From NCBI GenBank assembly GCA_030622395.1, contig JAUXGF010000185.1, forward strand, positions 1 through 6,184: a stretch of DNA of 6,184 nt, in the 5' to 3' direction. Below the pieces are notes generated by a model. The model saw only the letters and a program-made list of their open reading frames with translations, ran no database searches and was not told the origin of the DNA. Numbering within the stretch: position 1 is the stretch's first letter; each line of letters starts with the position of its first letter. Below, one piece after another: positions 5,281 to 6,184 of the stretch. A program made the position numbers and the translations under genes. Origin of the DNA: Calditrichaceae bacterium (lineage in GTDB: Bacteria > Calditrichota > Calditrichia > Calditrichales > Calditrichaceae).

Positions 5281-6184
5281 TTTTTTGCCCCGCCCGGTAA
5301 TATTAAATTTACTCCTTCTTTCTCCCAGCGTTTCCTGATTTTTATTGTATCTTTTAAAAAATAAAAAGGCTCGGCAAACTCAAACGGATATAATCTGCCG
5401 AAAGAAAATTTAGCGTTTTCATCCAAATCAACAAAGCCGTCAAGCAAATATTCTCCATCAGGAAGACACTTTATGTAAAATTCTCCGGGCTGCTTAAGCA
5501 TTATCTTAAACGGCGGCGTCCGCTTATTTAAATATTTGATATTTAGATAAACAGGCTTGGCAATGCTATCCTTAACCTGAACCATTCCGGACATTTCCCC
5601 AAGCTCACGAGATTCGACAATTGTAAAATACCGGCTGCAAATAGAATCCTTGTTAAAGGCTTTTCCCCAAAGATTTTTAACGCTACCCAAATTGAGCGAA
5701 ACATGATAACTCGAATCAGGCTTAAACGGCTCATGAGGATAAAACTCAGCGTCAAATACAGAATTAATTTCCCAGTTTCCGTTAATTGTATCGCCTCCTT
5801 CAGAGTAAAGGATAAAATTCTCTTCTACAGTTTTCCACTCAGTCGGATTGGAGAATTCAAGGAATATTTCACTTTCCGGGCGAACAGCGGAAGCGCTGTC
5901 TTCGGGCAGCATTGCCGCTAATTCAAATTTTGTAGTGTCTTCTTTTAAAAGCGCTTTAAATGAAACAACCATCTCTGAAGTATCAATATTCCCGGAGCTG
6001 TCTTCTAATAAAATTGTATGTATTTGATAATAAGCGGATGTATCCATCTTTTCCGTAAATACATCTATAATATTATCAGATTCAATATTTTGTGAAATTC
6101 CTAATAAATTCAAAGCGCTGCCGCGCAGGCTGTCGACAATTGTAAATTCAGTTCTTTCAGACATCACGACCGGTTCGCTTAAAC
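5277..6184 (-). CDS. Ig-like (Big_5-type) envelope protein, C-terminal part (cut by the right edge)
   Basis: The frame is open from the window edge to TGA at 5279-5277, about 301 visible residues. GTG at 6167 and ATG at 6164 are internal codons, since LSEPV precedes them in frame, so the true start lies beyond 6184. The first visible part (about 6184-5945) holds strands ending in a YQIHTILLEDSSGN segment typical of the end of an Ig-like domain. About 5930-5616 matches the bacterial Big_5 (SbsA-like) Ig pattern: P-D-SASAVRPESEIFLEFSNP, a central GNWEI strand, YPHEPFKPDSSYHVSL, and NLWGKAF. The last third (about 5600-5280) looks like a carboxypeptidase-regulatory-like beta sandwich, with GEFYIKCLPDGEYLLDGFVDLDEN (in two parts) and an IKIRKRWEKEGV ending often seen in FCB Ig-like lipoproteins. 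It is expected to be exported or surface-bound, although the N-terminal signal is not visible. It overlaps dapF by 4 nt. Exact function unknown. Confidence 0.82.
   Translation of the reverse strand, partial: LSEPVVMSERTEFTIVDSLRGSALNLLGISQNIESDNIIDVFTEKMDTSAYYQIHTILLEDSSGNIDTSEMVVSFKALLKEDTTKFELAAMLPEDSASAVRPESEIFLEFSNPTEWKTVEENFILYSEGGDTINGNWEINSVFDAEFYPHEPFKPDSSYHVSLNLGSVKNLWGKAFNKDSICSRYFTIVESRELGEMSGMVQVKDSIAKPVYLNIKYLNKRTPPFKIMLKQPGEFYIKCLPDGEYLLDGFVDLDENAKFSFGRLYPFEFAEPFYFLKDTIKIRKRWEKEGVNLILPGGAKK

Noticed and set aside
6162..6167. A start codon (GTG/ATG) for the Ig-like gene inside the window
   Set aside because: The frame stays open through LSEPV to the window edge, the sequence begins mid-domain, and no signal peptide or ribosome site is present. 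The gene is taken as partial.

Overview
The window is AT-rich, and every gene I can support lies on the minus strand, so the reading order runs from the right edge to the left. The gene set is an outer-membrane-type TPR lipoprotein, an Ig-like (Big_5-type) envelope protein, a Bacteroidota-style DapF, a monofunctional mannose-1-phosphate guanylyltransferase and a PilZ protein. Together with dispersed ACCTGT/CCCGA palindromes between genes, this suggests a low-GC member of the FCB superphylum (Ignavibacteria, Calditrichota, Marinimicrobia, Cloacimonadota or relatives). The strong GGAGG-type ribosome binding sites 4-6 nt before several starts argue mildly against classical Bacteroidia. This placement is an inference; the window holds no rRNA or other marker gene.

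Layout from right to left: (1) 6184-5277, the C-terminal part of a multi-domain Ig-like protein, cut by the window edge; (2) 5280-4453, dapF, which starts with GTG and overlaps the previous stop by 4 nt; (3) a 228-nt AT-rich gap; (4) 4224-3286, a TPR lipoprotein followed by a weak terminator-like hairpin; (5) a GC-richer gap of 182 nt built of stem-loop repeats; (6) 3103-2027, manC; (7) 1964-1716, a small protein of unknown function, closely spaced and probably co-transcribed with manC; (8) a 233-nt gap with a TGTTAA repeat cluster and a repeat palindrome; (9) 1482-1144, a PilZ protein that starts at TTG; (10) a 909-nt gap with no supportable gene, holding an octamer tandem repeat and several hairpins; (11) 234-1, the N-terminal part of a small secreted protein, cut by the left edge.

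The genes are mostly cell-envelope functions: DapF supplies meso-diaminopimelate for peptidoglycan and lysine, ManC supplies GDP-mannose for surface glycans, and the TPR lipoprotein, Ig-like protein and secreted protein are exported. The PilZ protein could link c-di-GMP to surface behaviour, but nothing here shows that these genes form one pathway. I found no convincing new system. The points most worth a second look are the repeat family in the intergenic spaces, the TGTTAA cluster before pilZ, the long gene-free gap and the small CxxC-ended protein after manC.
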